Source of the DNA: DATARN01 sp036264135
Lineage (GTDB): Bacteria; Actinomycetota; Acidimicrobiia; Acidimicrobiales; Palsa-688
Reading direction: 5' to 3'
Length of the DNA: 64,000 nt
NCBI GenBank assembly: GCA_036264135.1
Contig: DATARN010000220.1
Coordinates: forward strand, 1 to 64,000
Shown here piece after piece: positions 17,775 through 26,299 of this stretch. The notes below the pieces were generated by a model. The model had not been told where the DNA came from. It worked only from the letters and a program-made list of their open reading frames with translations, and made no database searches. Position 1 is the first letter of the stretch. Each line of letters opens with the position of its first letter. The position numbers and the translations under genes are program-made.

Positions 17775-18798
17775 CGGCCGGCTGGGCCGGGCCTTCCTCG
17801 GCGACGTCGGATGGACCGGGGGACCGACCGGTCACCGCGGCGAAGACGTCGTCGAGGCTGGGCGGGGTGAGCTCCACCGTCACCGGTGTCAGGCGCTCGT
17901 CGTCGAGGGCCCGGATCACGGGCGCCATTGCCCCGGCACCCCCGGACAGGCGGATCGCCACCGTCGGGGCCGGGCAGGCGACGATCGGCCCGAATCGGCT
18001 CAGAACCTCCCGCGCCCGCGCCTCGTCACCGGGAACCACGGTCACCGACAAGACGGGCTGGCCGAGCTCGGCTCGCAGGCGCTCGGGTCTGCCCTCCTTG
18101 ACGATGACCCCTCCATCGATGATGGCGACCCTTCCCGCCAGCCGGTCCGCCTCCTCGAGGTAGTGCGTGGTGAGGAACACCGTCGTCCCCACCTCGGCGT
18201 TGAGCGCTCGCACCTCGTCCCACACGGTGGCCCGACTGAGCGGGTCGAGGCCGACAGTCGGTTCGTCGAGGAACAGCACCTCGGGCTCGTGCAGCAGCGC
18301 CATGGCCAGGTCGAGGCGACGGCGCATGCCGCCGGAGTAGGTCGACACCTGGTCGTCGGCGACGGCCGCCAGGCCCACCCGCTCCAGCAGCTCGCCGGCG
18401 CGCGCCCGGGTCCGCCGGCGGTCCACCCCGTGCAGCGCGCCCTGGAGGTGGAGGAGCTCGCGGCCGCTCATGAATGGGTCGATGGCCGCTTCCTGGAGGG
18501 CCACGCCAATGGCCCGGCGTACCGCGAAGGGGTCAGCGACCACATCGAAGCCGGCCACCCGCGCTGTCCCCGCGGTGGGACGGAGGAGTGTGACCAGCAT
18601 GCGCACGCATGTCGTCTTGCCCGCGCCGTTCGGCCCGAGGAACCCGAAAATCTCGCCCTGCTCGACGCAGAGGTCCACCCCGCCGACGGCCGTCACCGAG
18701 CCGAACCGGCGCACCAGGCCTTCGGTCACGATGGGCGGGCCGGCCGCCGGCCCCGCCGGGCCGGCACCGCCAGGGGTCGTCGCCATCCGTCGCCTCAC
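17758..18798 (-). CDS. ABC transporter ATP-binding protein (drug/DrrA type)
   Basis: About 346 residues. Walker A GPNGAGKTTCVRML, Q-loop VALQEAAID, signature YSGGMRRRLDLAMAL, Walker B VLFLDEPTVGLDPLSRA and H-loop TTHYLEEADRLA are all present. A C-terminal extension of about 90 residues is typical of DrrA-like exporters. The GTG at 18798 is chosen because AGGAGG lies 9 bases upstream; an ATG at 18786 follows. It pairs naturally with the two ABC-2 permeases further up the operon to export the cluster product, which may also give self-resistance. Confidence 0.9.
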   Translation of the reverse strand: MRRRMATTPGGAGPAGPAAGPPIVTEGLVRRFGSVTAVGGVDLCVEQGEIFGFLGPNGAGKTTCVRMLVTLLRPTAGTARVAGFDVVADPFAVRRAIGVALQEAAIDPFMSGRELLHLQGALHGVDRRRTRARAGELLERVGLAAVADDQVSTYSGGMRRRLDLAMALLHEPEVLFLDEPTVGLDPLSRATVWDEVRALNAEVGTTVFLTTHYLEEADRLAGRVAIIDGGVIVKEGRPERLRAELGQPVLSVTVVPGDEARAREVLSRFGPIVACPAPTVAIRLSGGAGAMAPVIRALDDERLTPVTVELTPPSLDDVFAAVTGRSPGPSDVAEEGPAQPAGVGGE

Positions 18799-18814
18799 GC
18801 CCACGATCCTCCTT

Positions 18815-20710
18815 CTACCGGATGAAGGTGGCCCGGTCGAGGGCCACCAGCCGCGGCCGGCGGGCACGGCCCGTCGCCGCAGTGACGATCGTGGCCATGT
18901 CGGCGACCGTCGGCGCGTCGAAGAGGGCGGAGATGCCGAGGTCGACGCCAAGTTCCTCGTTGACCCGGGACAGGACGCGCAGTGCCACGAGGGAGTGGCC
19001 GCCCAGCTCGAAGAAGTCGTCGTCGACGCCGACGTCGGAGACGCCGAGGACCTCCGACCAGATGGCGACGAGGGTCTCCTCCATCGGCGTCCGGGGCGGC
19101 ACCAGCGGCCCCATGGTGGCCCGGGTGGGCGCCGGGGTCGGCAGTGCCTTGCGGTCGACCTTCCCGTTGGGGGTGAGGGGAAGCCGGTCGAGCACCTGGA
19201 AGGTCGACGGGACCATGTGGGCGGGCAAGGTTCGAAGGAGGCGGTGGCGAAGCTCGGCGCCGGTAGGCGCGGCGCCTTCCGCCACCACGTAGGCAGTCAG
19301 GCTGGCGACGCCCCGGTCGTCGGTGGTGGCGGCCACCACCGAGGCCCGTACGCCCGGGTGGGCGTCGAGGGCGGCTTCGATCTCTCCCAGCTCGATGCGA
19401 AAGCCCCGGATCTTCACCTGGTGGTCGAGCCGGCCCAGGCACTCAAGCGTGCCGTCGGGTCGCCACCGGCCCAGGTCGCCGGTCTTGTACAGCCGGGCGC
19501 CGGTCTCGGCGGCGAAGGGGTCGGGGATGAACCGCTCGTCGGTGAGCTCCGGCCGGCCGCGGTAGCCCCGGGCCACGCCGGCGCCGCCGATGTGAAGCTC
19601 GCCTACTTCGCCGGCCGGCACCGGCGAGAGGTGGGGGTCAAGGACGTACACGGTCGTGTCGGCGATGGGCCGGCCGATGCTGTGGGCGTCGCCGGGCGTC
19701 GAGACCCGCCCGACGGTGGACCAGATGGTGGTCTCGGTGGGCCCGTACATGTTCCAAAGCTCTACCCCACGGTCCAGCAGCGCCGAGGCCAGCGCCACCG
19801 GGAGCTGCTCGCCGCCGCAGAGCACCTTGAGGCCGGGGCGGCCCGGCCAGCCGGCGTCGAGGAGCATCCGCCAGGTGGCGGGGGTGGCCTGCACCACAGT
19901 GGCGGCGGAGCGTTGGAGCAGGTCGGCCAGCGGGCGGGGGGACGCCGCCACCTCGGCGCTCGCCACGACGACCGTGCCGCCGGTGGTGAGCGGCAGGTAC
20001 AGCTCGAGGGCGGCGATGTCGAACGACAGGGTGGTGACGGCGACGAGCACGTCGCCGGCGGTCAGGCCGGGCTCGCGGGCCATGGAGGCGAGGAAGTTGA
20101 CGAGGGCCCGCTGAGGTACCTCGACCCCCTTGGGCGTGCCGGTGGAGCCCGAGGTGTAGATGAGGTAGGCGAGCTGCTCGGCGTCGAAGTCGACCGAGGG
20201 GGGGCGGGCCGGCCGGCTGTCAATCGCGCCACGGTCCCGGTCGATCACCACCAGGCGGTGGCCGCCGGGTGGGAGGCGGCCGCCCAGGCCCTGCTCGGTC
20301 ACCACGACGGGGCTGGACGCGTCGCCGAGCATGAAGGCCAGCCGGTCGGCGGGGTAGCGGGGGTCGAGGGGCAGGTAGGCGCCCCCGGCCTTCCATACGG
20401 CCAGCAGGCTGACGACCAGGTCCACCGAGCGCTGCATGAAGATGGCGACCACCACCTCCGGGCCGACGCCGACCGACCGAAGGTGCTGGGCCAGCCGGTC
20501 GGCGCGGGCGTCGAGCTCGGCGTAGGTGAGCGAGGTCCGGTCGTCCACCACCGCCACCGCCGACGGGCTGCGCGCCGCTTGCGCCGCGATCAGGTGGTGG
20601 GCGCCCTGTCCGGTGGGAAAAGGGGCGACGGTCTGGGTGCAGTCGTCCGGGATCCGGCGCTCGGCCCCGCGCCGGAGGGGCCCCGCCCCCCGGGGATCGT
20701 CAATCGTCAT
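18815..20710 (-). CDS. NRPS protein, adenylation-PCP (A-PCP)
   Basis: 631 residues. A short N-terminus leads to the adenylation domain (about 30-530): TYAELDARADRLAQHL, LAVWKAGGAYLPLDP, LAYLIYTSGSTGTPKG (about 179-194), NMYGPTETTIWSTVG, YKTGDLGRWRPDG, LDHQVKIRGFRIELGEIEAAL and LTPNGKVDRKALP. A carrier domain has FFELGGHSLVALR (phosphopantetheine Ser about 569). There is no condensation or thioesterase domain. My manual reading of the specificity positions gives D-I-L-Q-L-G-M-I-W-K, close to signatures assigned to glycine; treat this as inference. The ATG overlaps the stop of the larger NRPS gene by one base (TGATG), so the two are translationally coupled and likely act together. Confidence 0.93.
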   Translation of the reverse strand: MTIDDPRGAGPLRRGAERRIPDDCTQTVAPFPTGQGAHHLIAAQAARSPSAVAVVDDRTSLTYAELDARADRLAQHLRSVGVGPEVVVAIFMQRSVDLVVSLLAVWKAGGAYLPLDPRYPADRLAFMLGDASSPVVVTEQGLGGRLPPGGHRLVVIDRDRGAIDSRPARPPSVDFDAEQLAYLIYTSGSTGTPKGVEVPQRALVNFLASMAREPGLTAGDVLVAVTTLSFDIAALELYLPLTTGGTVVVASAEVAASPRPLADLLQRSAATVVQATPATWRMLLDAGWPGRPGLKVLCGGEQLPVALASALLDRGVELWNMYGPTETTIWSTVGRVSTPGDAHSIGRPIADTTVYVLDPHLSPVPAGEVGELHIGGAGVARGYRGRPELTDERFIPDPFAAETGARLYKTGDLGRWRPDGTLECLGRLDHQVKIRGFRIELGEIEAALDAHPGVRASVVAATTDDRGVASLTAYVVAEGAAPTGAELRHRLLRTLPAHMVPSTFQVLDRLPLTPNGKVDRKALPTPAPTRATMGPLVPPRTPMEETLVAIWSEVLGVSDVGVDDDFFELGGHSLVALRVLSRVNEELGVDLGISALFDAPTVADMATIVTAATGRARRPRLVALDRATFIR

Positions 20711-23700
20711 CACCGGGCGGTGGCCCAGGTGGACAGACGGGCGCTCCAACGGTCGGCGGCGTGCGCCAGCACGTCCACCAACTCGGCCACCAGCCGTTCG
20801 GCCGTGGAGCGGTCGAACAGGTCGACTCGGTAGGTCAGCTTGCCCCACATCCGCTCGCCGTCGGTGAAGAACGTGAACTCCAGCGGTTCGGAGAACTCCG
20901 CCGGGTCGTCGGCGGTTGGGGCGCTGCTCAGGGGCGGGCGGGCCACGATGCTCACCCCGGGGGCCCAGCGGTCGGGCCGGGTATAGAAGAACTCCACGTC
21001 GACGGGGTCGATCGTCCGCCACACGGGGATCCGCCGGGCCACCACGTCCGGCACCAGCTGGCGGCGGAAGGCCGTGTACGGGAAGGGCTGGCGGTCCAGC
21101 AACTCCTGGAGGCCGTCGCGCACCCGGCCGGCGATGGTCTCCAGAGTGGGGTCGCCGGAGAGGTCGGTGCGCAGGAGCGCCGGCCCGGTGAAGAGGCCGA
21201 CCGTTCCCTCGACCTCGGGCCGCGTCCGGCCGCTCAGCTGGGTCCCGACGACGACGTCGCTCTGGCCGCCAGCCTGGCTCAGGATGACGTCGACCGCCGC
21301 CAGGGAGAGGACGAACAGCGAGCTGCGGGACACCGCGGCCAGGCGCTTCAGGGAGCGGTAGACGACGTCGTCGAGCACGAAGGCGACGTAGCTGGTGCCC
21401 GGCCCGGGGGCGGCGGGCTGGCGGTCGTAGGGCAGGGGCGGGTCGAGGGGGATCCCCTGGAGCCGCTCCCGCCAGTGCGTGAGACGCTCCTCCAGCCGGG
21501 CGGGGCTCAACTCTTGGCGCTCCCACGCCGCGAAGTCGGCATAGTCGACACCACCGGAGCCGAGGGCCGGCTTCTCGCCGCGGGCGAGGCTGGCGCAGGC
21601 GTCGTCGAAGTCGGTCAGCAGAATGTCTACCGACGTGCGGTCCACGATCAGGTGGTCGAAGGTCAAGAGCAGCTCCCGGCCGCCGCCGGGCTCGGTGACC
21701 AGCCCGGCGCGGACCAGCGGGGCGGACGCGGGGTCGAATCCGGCGTCGTTGTCGACCGCCAGCCAGGCGACGACCGCGCCGTCGATCTCGCCAGGCCGCA
21801 GCGTCGACAGGTCGATCTCCCGCACCTCCAACGTCGCGTCGGGAAGGACCCGTTGCACGACGCCGTCGGGGGTGTCGACGAAGACCGTGCGCAGGCTCTC
21901 GTGGCGGGCGACCAGGGAGGCGAGGGCGCCGGAGACGACGTCGCCGTCGGCCCCGGCGGGCACCCGGTGGCGGAAGCTCTCGTTCCACGTCCCGGGCGGC
22001 ATCGCCCGCTCCATGACCCACATCTGCTCCTGGAGCACCGACAGCGGCGTCGCCGAGCGGTCGGCGGCGACGTGGATCGGGCGCCGGGTGGGGGCCGGCT
22101 GGCGACCGGCCCGAATGGCGCGGGCCAAGGCCTGGACGGTCGGGTGGTCGAACACCGCCCGCAGGGACAGGGCGCTCGACTCCAACTCGGACAGGCGGGC
22201 GACGACGCGGGCGGCGGCCAGGGAGTGGCCTCCCAGGTCGAAGAAGTTGTCCTCCATGCCGATGCCGTCGAGGTTCAACACTTCCGACCAGATGCGGGCG
22301 ATGGCGGCCTCGAGCCCGTCGGCCGGCGCCGCCTTCGCCCCGCCGGCGCGCCGCAGCGTCGGCCGCGGCAGGGCCTTGCGGTCGAGCTTGCCGGTCGGGG
22401 AGAGGGGCAGGGCGGACAGCGTGGTGAACGTCGCCGGCAGCATGTGCTCGGGCAGGATGGCGCCGAGGTGCGCCCGTAGCTCGGGCACGCCCGGGCCCGT
22501 CGTGCGGGCCCCGGAAGCGTCGGAGACGGGGAGGAAGTAGGCGTCCAGCTGCAGCTCGCCGGTGGGCCCGGGTTGGGCCACCACCACCGCCACTTCGATC
22601 CCCGGGTGGCGGGCCAGCGCCGCCTCGACCTCCCCGAGCTCGATCCGGAACCCGCGCACCTTGACCTGGCTGTCGAGCCGGCCGAGGAACTCCAGGTTGC
22701 CGTCGGGCCAGTACCGCGCCCGGTCCCCGGTGCGGTACATGACCGAGCCGGCGCCGGCGAAGGGGTCGGGGACGAACTTCCGGCGGGTCAGGTCGGCGTC
22801 GCCGGCATAGCCCGAGGCCAGGCACCCGCCGCCGATGTAGAGGTCGCCGGCGACGCCGATCGAGCAGGGCGACAGGTCCTCCTCCAGCACGTAGTAGCGG
22901 GCGTTTTGGATCGGCCGCCCGTAGGGAATGCTCCGCCACGCCGGGTCGACGTCGCCGACGACGAAGTAGTTGGACCAGATCGTCGCCTCGGTGGCGCCGC
23001 CCAGGCCCACGACGGTCGCCTGGGGGAAATGGCGGCGCACCTGGCCGGGAAGCGGCAGCGGGATCCAGTCGCCGGAGAGGAAGACCAGGCGCAGGCTCGT
23101 CGAGGGTGAGCCAGCGGCGTCGGCCTCGGCGAACTGCATCACCTGGTGCAGAGCGGCCGGCGCCGAGTCCCAAAAGGTGATGCCTTCGTGGCGCAGGGCG
23201 CGCAGCAGCTGGCGGGGCTCGGCCAAGTCGCCGTCGGTCACGACCCGGATCGACCCTCCGGCGGCCAGGATGCCGAAGACGTCGTACACCGACAAGTCGA
23301 AGCAGAAGGACGTGACCAGCAGCAGGCGGTCCGCCGGGCCGACGGAGAACGTGGTGTTGACCCAGTCGATCAGGTTCACCACCGGCCGGTGCGTGACCAT
23401 CACGCCCTTCGGTGTGCCGGTGGACCCGGAGGTGAAGATGACGTAGGCGAGGTCGTCGGGGCCCGACCCGCCGGCGAGGTCGGCGTCTTGGTAGGCGGCC
23501 AGCGCGGCGGCGGTGGCGGGCCGGGCTGGCGACCCGCCGGAGCCCACCGGCTGCGCCGGGCCCACGCGGAGCACCGCGTCGTAGCGGCACGCCAGCTCGT
23601 TGTCGAAGCCCGAGCGGGAATGGACCTCGACCCCGGCCACCCGTTCCATGCCCGCCACCAGGTCGCAGAGCGACGTCGGCGCGATGTGAAGCTCGTGCTG

Positions 23701-24729
23701 GCGCTTGGCCCGGGCCACGACCTCGCCGAAGCGGCCCTGCACCGCGTCGGGGTCGATCAGGTCGGCGAGGAGGACGTGGCCCCCGTCCGCCGTCGCGGCG
23801 ATGGCCTGGGAGAGCACGTGGCGCAGGTAGGCCGGACCGGGGAAGAACTGCACCGTGCTGGCCAGCACGACGAGGTCGTGGGGACCCAACGCCAGGGAGT
23901 CGAGCTCGTCGGCAAAGGCGGCGACCAGCTCGACGCGGGCGGCAGCCGTCGCCGCCCATGCATTATTGGCCCGCAGCGTCGCCGGGGACGGGTCGAGGCC
24001 GGTGTAGCGGCCCACCGCGCCGGCGAGCTCCCGCATGATCAGGCCGGAGCCGCAGCCGACCTCCAGCACCGCCGCGTCGGGGCCCACCAGGCCCTGGGCG
24101 AGGCCGACCACGCGGTCGCGGTACTGCCGCACCTCGGCCTGCGTGAACGACGAACCATCCTCCGTGCGCCGGAACCCCGCCGCCGAGACCTCGTCGTCGC
24201 TCTCGTCGGCCAGCAGGTCGAAGAGCCGGCGCACGGCGGCGCGGTCGATCGGCTCGGGGGCGACGTCGGGCGTCGAGGCGTCGAGGCACATCAGCCCCAC
24301 AAGGCCGGGCAGGTCGACGGAGAGGTCGAAGAACCGCCGGTGGAGGCGGGCCTCGGTCACCAGGGCTCGGGCGTCGAGCGACCGCAGGATGTGGCGCAGC
24401 CGCTCGTCGGGCCACTCCGGCTCCAACGGGACGTACGCCGCCCCCGCCTTCAGCACCGCCAGCAGCCCGACGACGGCCTCGGCGGAGTGGCCTGCGCAGA
24501 CACCGACGATGGCGCCGGCGCCGGCGCCGGCGTGGCGCAGCCACCGGGCCAGCTGGTTGGCCCGACGATTGAGCTCCCCGTAGCTGATGTCGCCGGCGTC
24601 GGACACGAGCGCGGTTGCGCCCGGGGAACTGGCGGCGCGGGCCTCGAAGAGATGGTGGACGCCGCGGTCGGCGGGGAAGTCCCGTGCCGTGTCGTTCCAT
24701 TCGGCCGGCGGGAATGCCGGTTGCGTCAT
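20710..24729 (-). CDS. NRPS with methyltransferase-interrupted adenylation domain (A-MT-A-PCP-C)
   Basis: 1339 residues. The adenylation domain opens with ISYGELNRRANQLARWL and motif A2 (LKAGAAYVPLEPEWPDERL, about 90-115). A SAM-dependent methyltransferase is then inserted (about 150-410; VLEVGCGSGLIMREL near 222, LVVLASTVQFFPGP, GGHVLLADLID). The adenylation domain resumes at motif A3 (LAYVIFTSGSTGTPKG, about 427) and runs through GGATEATIWSNYF, MYRTGDRARYWPDG and LDSQVKVRGFRIELGEVEAAL. A PCP (NFFDLGGHSLAAAR, about 830) and a condensation domain (PLSVLQEQMWVMERA, about 890 onward) follow. The condensation motif reads DHLIVDRTS where HHxxxDG is usual. My reading of the specificity residues (D-L-Y-D-F-S-L-I-W-K) resembles Cys-type codes but differs at two places. 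Start ATG 24729 overlaps the permease stop (ATGA). Confidence 0.93.
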   Translation of the reverse strand: MTQPAFPPAEWNDTARDFPADRGVHHLFEARAASSPGATALVSDAGDISYGELNRRANQLARWLRHAGAGAGAIVGVCAGHSAEAVVGLLAVLKAGAAYVPLEPEWPDERLRHILRSLDARALVTEARLHRRFFDLSVDLPGLVGLMCLDASTPDVAPEPIDRAAVRRLFDLLADESDDEVSAAGFRRTEDGSSFTQAEVRQYRDRVVGLAQGLVGPDAAVLEVGCGSGLIMRELAGAVGRYTGLDPSPATLRANNAWAATAAARVELVAAFADELDSLALGPHDLVVLASTVQFFPGPAYLRHVLSQAIAATADGGHVLLADLIDPDAVQGRFGEVVARAKRQHELHIAPTSLCDLVAGMERVAGVEVHSRSGFDNELACRYDAVLRVGPAQPVGSGGSPARPATAAALAAYQDADLAGGSGPDDLAYVIFTSGSTGTPKGVMVTHRPVVNLIDWVNTTFSVGPADRLLLVTSFCFDLSVYDVFGILAAGGSIRVVTDGDLAEPRQLLRALRHEGITFWDSAPAALHQVMQFAEADAAGSPSTSLRLVFLSGDWIPLPLPGQVRRHFPQATVVGLGGATEATIWSNYFVVGDVDPAWRSIPYGRPIQNARYYVLEEDLSPCSIGVAGDLYIGGGCLASGYAGDADLTRRKFVPDPFAGAGSVMYRTGDRARYWPDGNLEFLGRLDSQVKVRGFRIELGEVEAALARHPGIEVAVVVAQPGPTGELQLDAYFLPVSDASGARTTGPGVPELRAHLGAILPEHMLPATFTTLSALPLSPTGKLDRKALPRPTLRRAGGAKAAPADGLEAAIARIWSEVLNLDGIGMEDNFFDLGGHSLAAARVVARLSELESSALSLRAVFDHPTVQALARAIRAGRQPAPTRRPIHVAADRSATPLSVLQEQMWVMERAMPPGTWNESFRHRVPAGADGDVVSGALASLVARHESLRTVFVDTPDGVVQRVLPDATLEVREIDLSTLRPGEIDGAVVAWLAVDNDAGFDPASAPLVRAGLVTEPGGGRELLLTFDHLIVDRTSVDILLTDFDDACASLARGEKPALGSGGVDYADFAAWERQELSPARLEERLTHWRERLQGIPLDPPLPYDRQPAAPGPGTSYVAFVLDDVVYRSLKRLAAVSRSSLFVLSLAAVDVILSQAGGQSDVVVGTQLSGRTRPEVEGTVGLFTGPALLRTDLSGDPTLETIAGRVRDGLQELLDRQPFPYTAFRRQLVPDVVARRIPVWRTIDPVDVEFFYTRPDRWAPGVSIVARPPLSSAPTADDPAEFSEPLEFTFFTDGERMWGKLTYRVDLFDRSTAERLVAELVDVLAHAADRWSARLSTWATAR

Positions 24730-25517
24730 GGTGTCAGGCCTTTCAGTCCGCGGACGGCAAACCAGGTGAGCAGGGCGACCCCGGCGGCCAGGACGACCAG
24801 CCCGGGCCAGGTCTGGGCCCAGGTGGTGGGGCCGAGGTAGCCCTGGCGGGCCAGCCGGAGGACCTGGGTCATCGGGTTGACCTGGGCGACGCCCCGCATC
24901 CAACCGGTCATGAAGGACAGTGGTGCGAGGCCGGTGGACAGGTAGAGGGTGCAGGCCACGCCCGTCTGCATCAGATGGACCGACCGCCTGATGCCGCGTA
25001 GGCGCAGGGCCAGGCCGACGGCCCAGCCCACCGCGCACAGGGCGATCCCAGCCGCGGCGACCGCCTCGGCCAGCAGGCCGAGGGCGCCGCCGGGCAGGTC
25101 GGCGCCGAACACGACGGCGGCGCTGGTAACGACCACGAAGGGCACCGCGGCGCGGGCCAGGCCCGACAGCAGTGCCCCGCCCACGACGGCGACCGGCCGC
25201 ACCGGGGCGAGCAACAGGCGCTCGAAGAACCCGCCTTCCAGGTCCCGGGCTAGCACGAAGCCGCAGATCAGGGCCGAGGCGGTGCAGCCGTTGAGGATGG
25301 CCAGCGGGGCGATCCAGTCGAGGAAGTTGCGCGCCGGAAAGCCCTCCAGCCGGGCCACCTCGGAGAAGCCCCGGCTCCAGACGACGACGAAGAAGATGGG
25401 CAGGAAGAGCAGGTGCACGGTGGTGGAGGGGTAGCGCCGGACGCGGCGCAGGTCGCGGGCGGCGAGAGACCGGCTCACGGCGCCGATAGGCGCTGCGGGC
25501 GCGGCGGCGGCGCTCAT
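24726..25517 (-). CDS. ABC-2 type permease (second of pair)
   Basis: 263 residues, about six membrane helices (LLFLPIFFVVVWSRG, FLDWIAPLAILNGCTASALI, AAVPFVVVTSAAVVFGA, WPGLVVLAAGVALLTWF). Features common to DrrB/ABC-2 permeases are FERLLLAPVRP after the second helix and NPMTQVLRLARQGYLG near the end. It overlaps its neighbours on both sides by 4 bases (ATGA). With the adjacent permease and the ATPase at 17758 it would form an exporter. Confidence 0.87.
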   Translation of the reverse strand: MSAAAAPAAPIGAVSRSLAARDLRRVRRYPSTTVHLLFLPIFFVVVWSRGFSEVARLEGFPARNFLDWIAPLAILNGCTASALICGFVLARDLEGGFFERLLLAPVRPVAVVGGALLSGLARAAVPFVVVTSAAVVFGADLPGGALGLLAEAVAAAGIALCAVGWAVGLALRLRGIRRSVHLMQTGVACTLYLSTGLAPLSFMTGWMRGVAQVNPMTQVLRLARQGYLGPTTWAQTWPGLVVLAAGVALLTWFAVRGLKGLTP

Positions 25518-26299
25518 CGGGCCCGGCCGCGCTGTCGCACCGCCCGCACCGCCGAGGTGACCGACAGCGCAGACAGGAGTGTGACCATTCCCAGCGCCTG
25601 GCCGGCGGTGCGCAGATCGAACCCCGTGACGGTCTGGTGGCGGAGGTCCTCCGCGATCCACGAGAGTGGGTTCCAGTCGGCCACGGCCCTGAACCAGCCG
25701 TCCATCGCCTGGCGGGGGAAGTAGGCCGAGGACATGAAGACGAGGAGGAAGGCAAAGGGGACGAAGAGCGCCACGGTCCGCTCAGCCCGGCCCTCTCGCA
25801 GGGCCAGATTGGCCCCCAGGCCTCCGAGGGCCAGCGCCAGCACCATGGCCACCACGCAAACCGCCGCCACCGCCGCCACGCCCCCCCGGACGGATGCCCC
25901 GAAGGCGGCCAGGACCGCAATGATCACGAGCGCCTCGAACCCTGCGAACACCGCCGCGCCGGCCAACCGGCCGAGGAGGATCGCCGTACGGGGCGTCGGC
26001 GATACCGCGATGCGGTCGAAGAACCCGGACCGGATGTCCTCGCCCAGGTCGTCGGCGACGTCGGTGGCGCTGAAGACCACACCGACCACCACCGCCCCGG
26101 CGACGACGAAGTCCAGGAAGGAATGCACCGTCGGAAAGCCGGGGAGGAGGTTGGCCCGGGCGAAGCTGCCCCACAGGACGCTGGTGAACAGCAGCGGCCC
26201 CACCACGTCGGGGAGGAAGAGGCTGGGATGGCGGAAGCGCCCGACGACCGACCGGCGGGCCAGCAGCGCAGTCGGCCACAGGCTGGCCTGAGCGGTCAC
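25514..26299 (-). CDS. ABC-2 type permease (first of pair)
   Basis: 261 residues with about six membrane helices (FLPDVVGPLLFTSVLWGSF, FLDFVVAGAVVVGVVFSATDVA, FEALVIIAVLAAFGASV, VCVVAMVLALALGGLGANLAL, VALFVPFAFLLVFMSSAYFP). SGFFDRIAVSPTPRTAILLGR and DWNPLSWIAEDLRHQTV are the ABC-2 family landmarks. The GTG at 26299 shares GTGA with the stop of the upstream SagB gene. It is homologous to the next permease, consistent with a heterodimeric membrane channel. Confidence 0.87.
   Translation of the reverse strand: MTAQASLWPTALLARRSVVGRFRHPSLFLPDVVGPLLFTSVLWGSFARANLLPGFPTVHSFLDFVVAGAVVVGVVFSATDVADDLGEDIRSGFFDRIAVSPTPRTAILLGRLAGAAVFAGFEALVIIAVLAAFGASVRGGVAAVAAVCVVAMVLALALGGLGANLALREGRAERTVALFVPFAFLLVFMSSAYFPRQAMDGWFRAVADWNPLSWIAEDLRHQTVTGFDLRTAGQALGMVTLLSALSVTSAVRAVRQRGRAR

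Noticed and set aside
16763..18163. 466-codon plus-strand frame over the hydrolase and ABC genes
   Set aside because: Arg/Pro-rich translation, no motifs, and it lies opposite two well-supported genes.
24514..24535. GCGCCGGCGCCGGC run in the large NRPS gene as a regulatory repeat
   Set aside because: It encodes an in-frame Gly-Ala loop (AGAGAGAI) within the adenylation domain and needs no other explanation.
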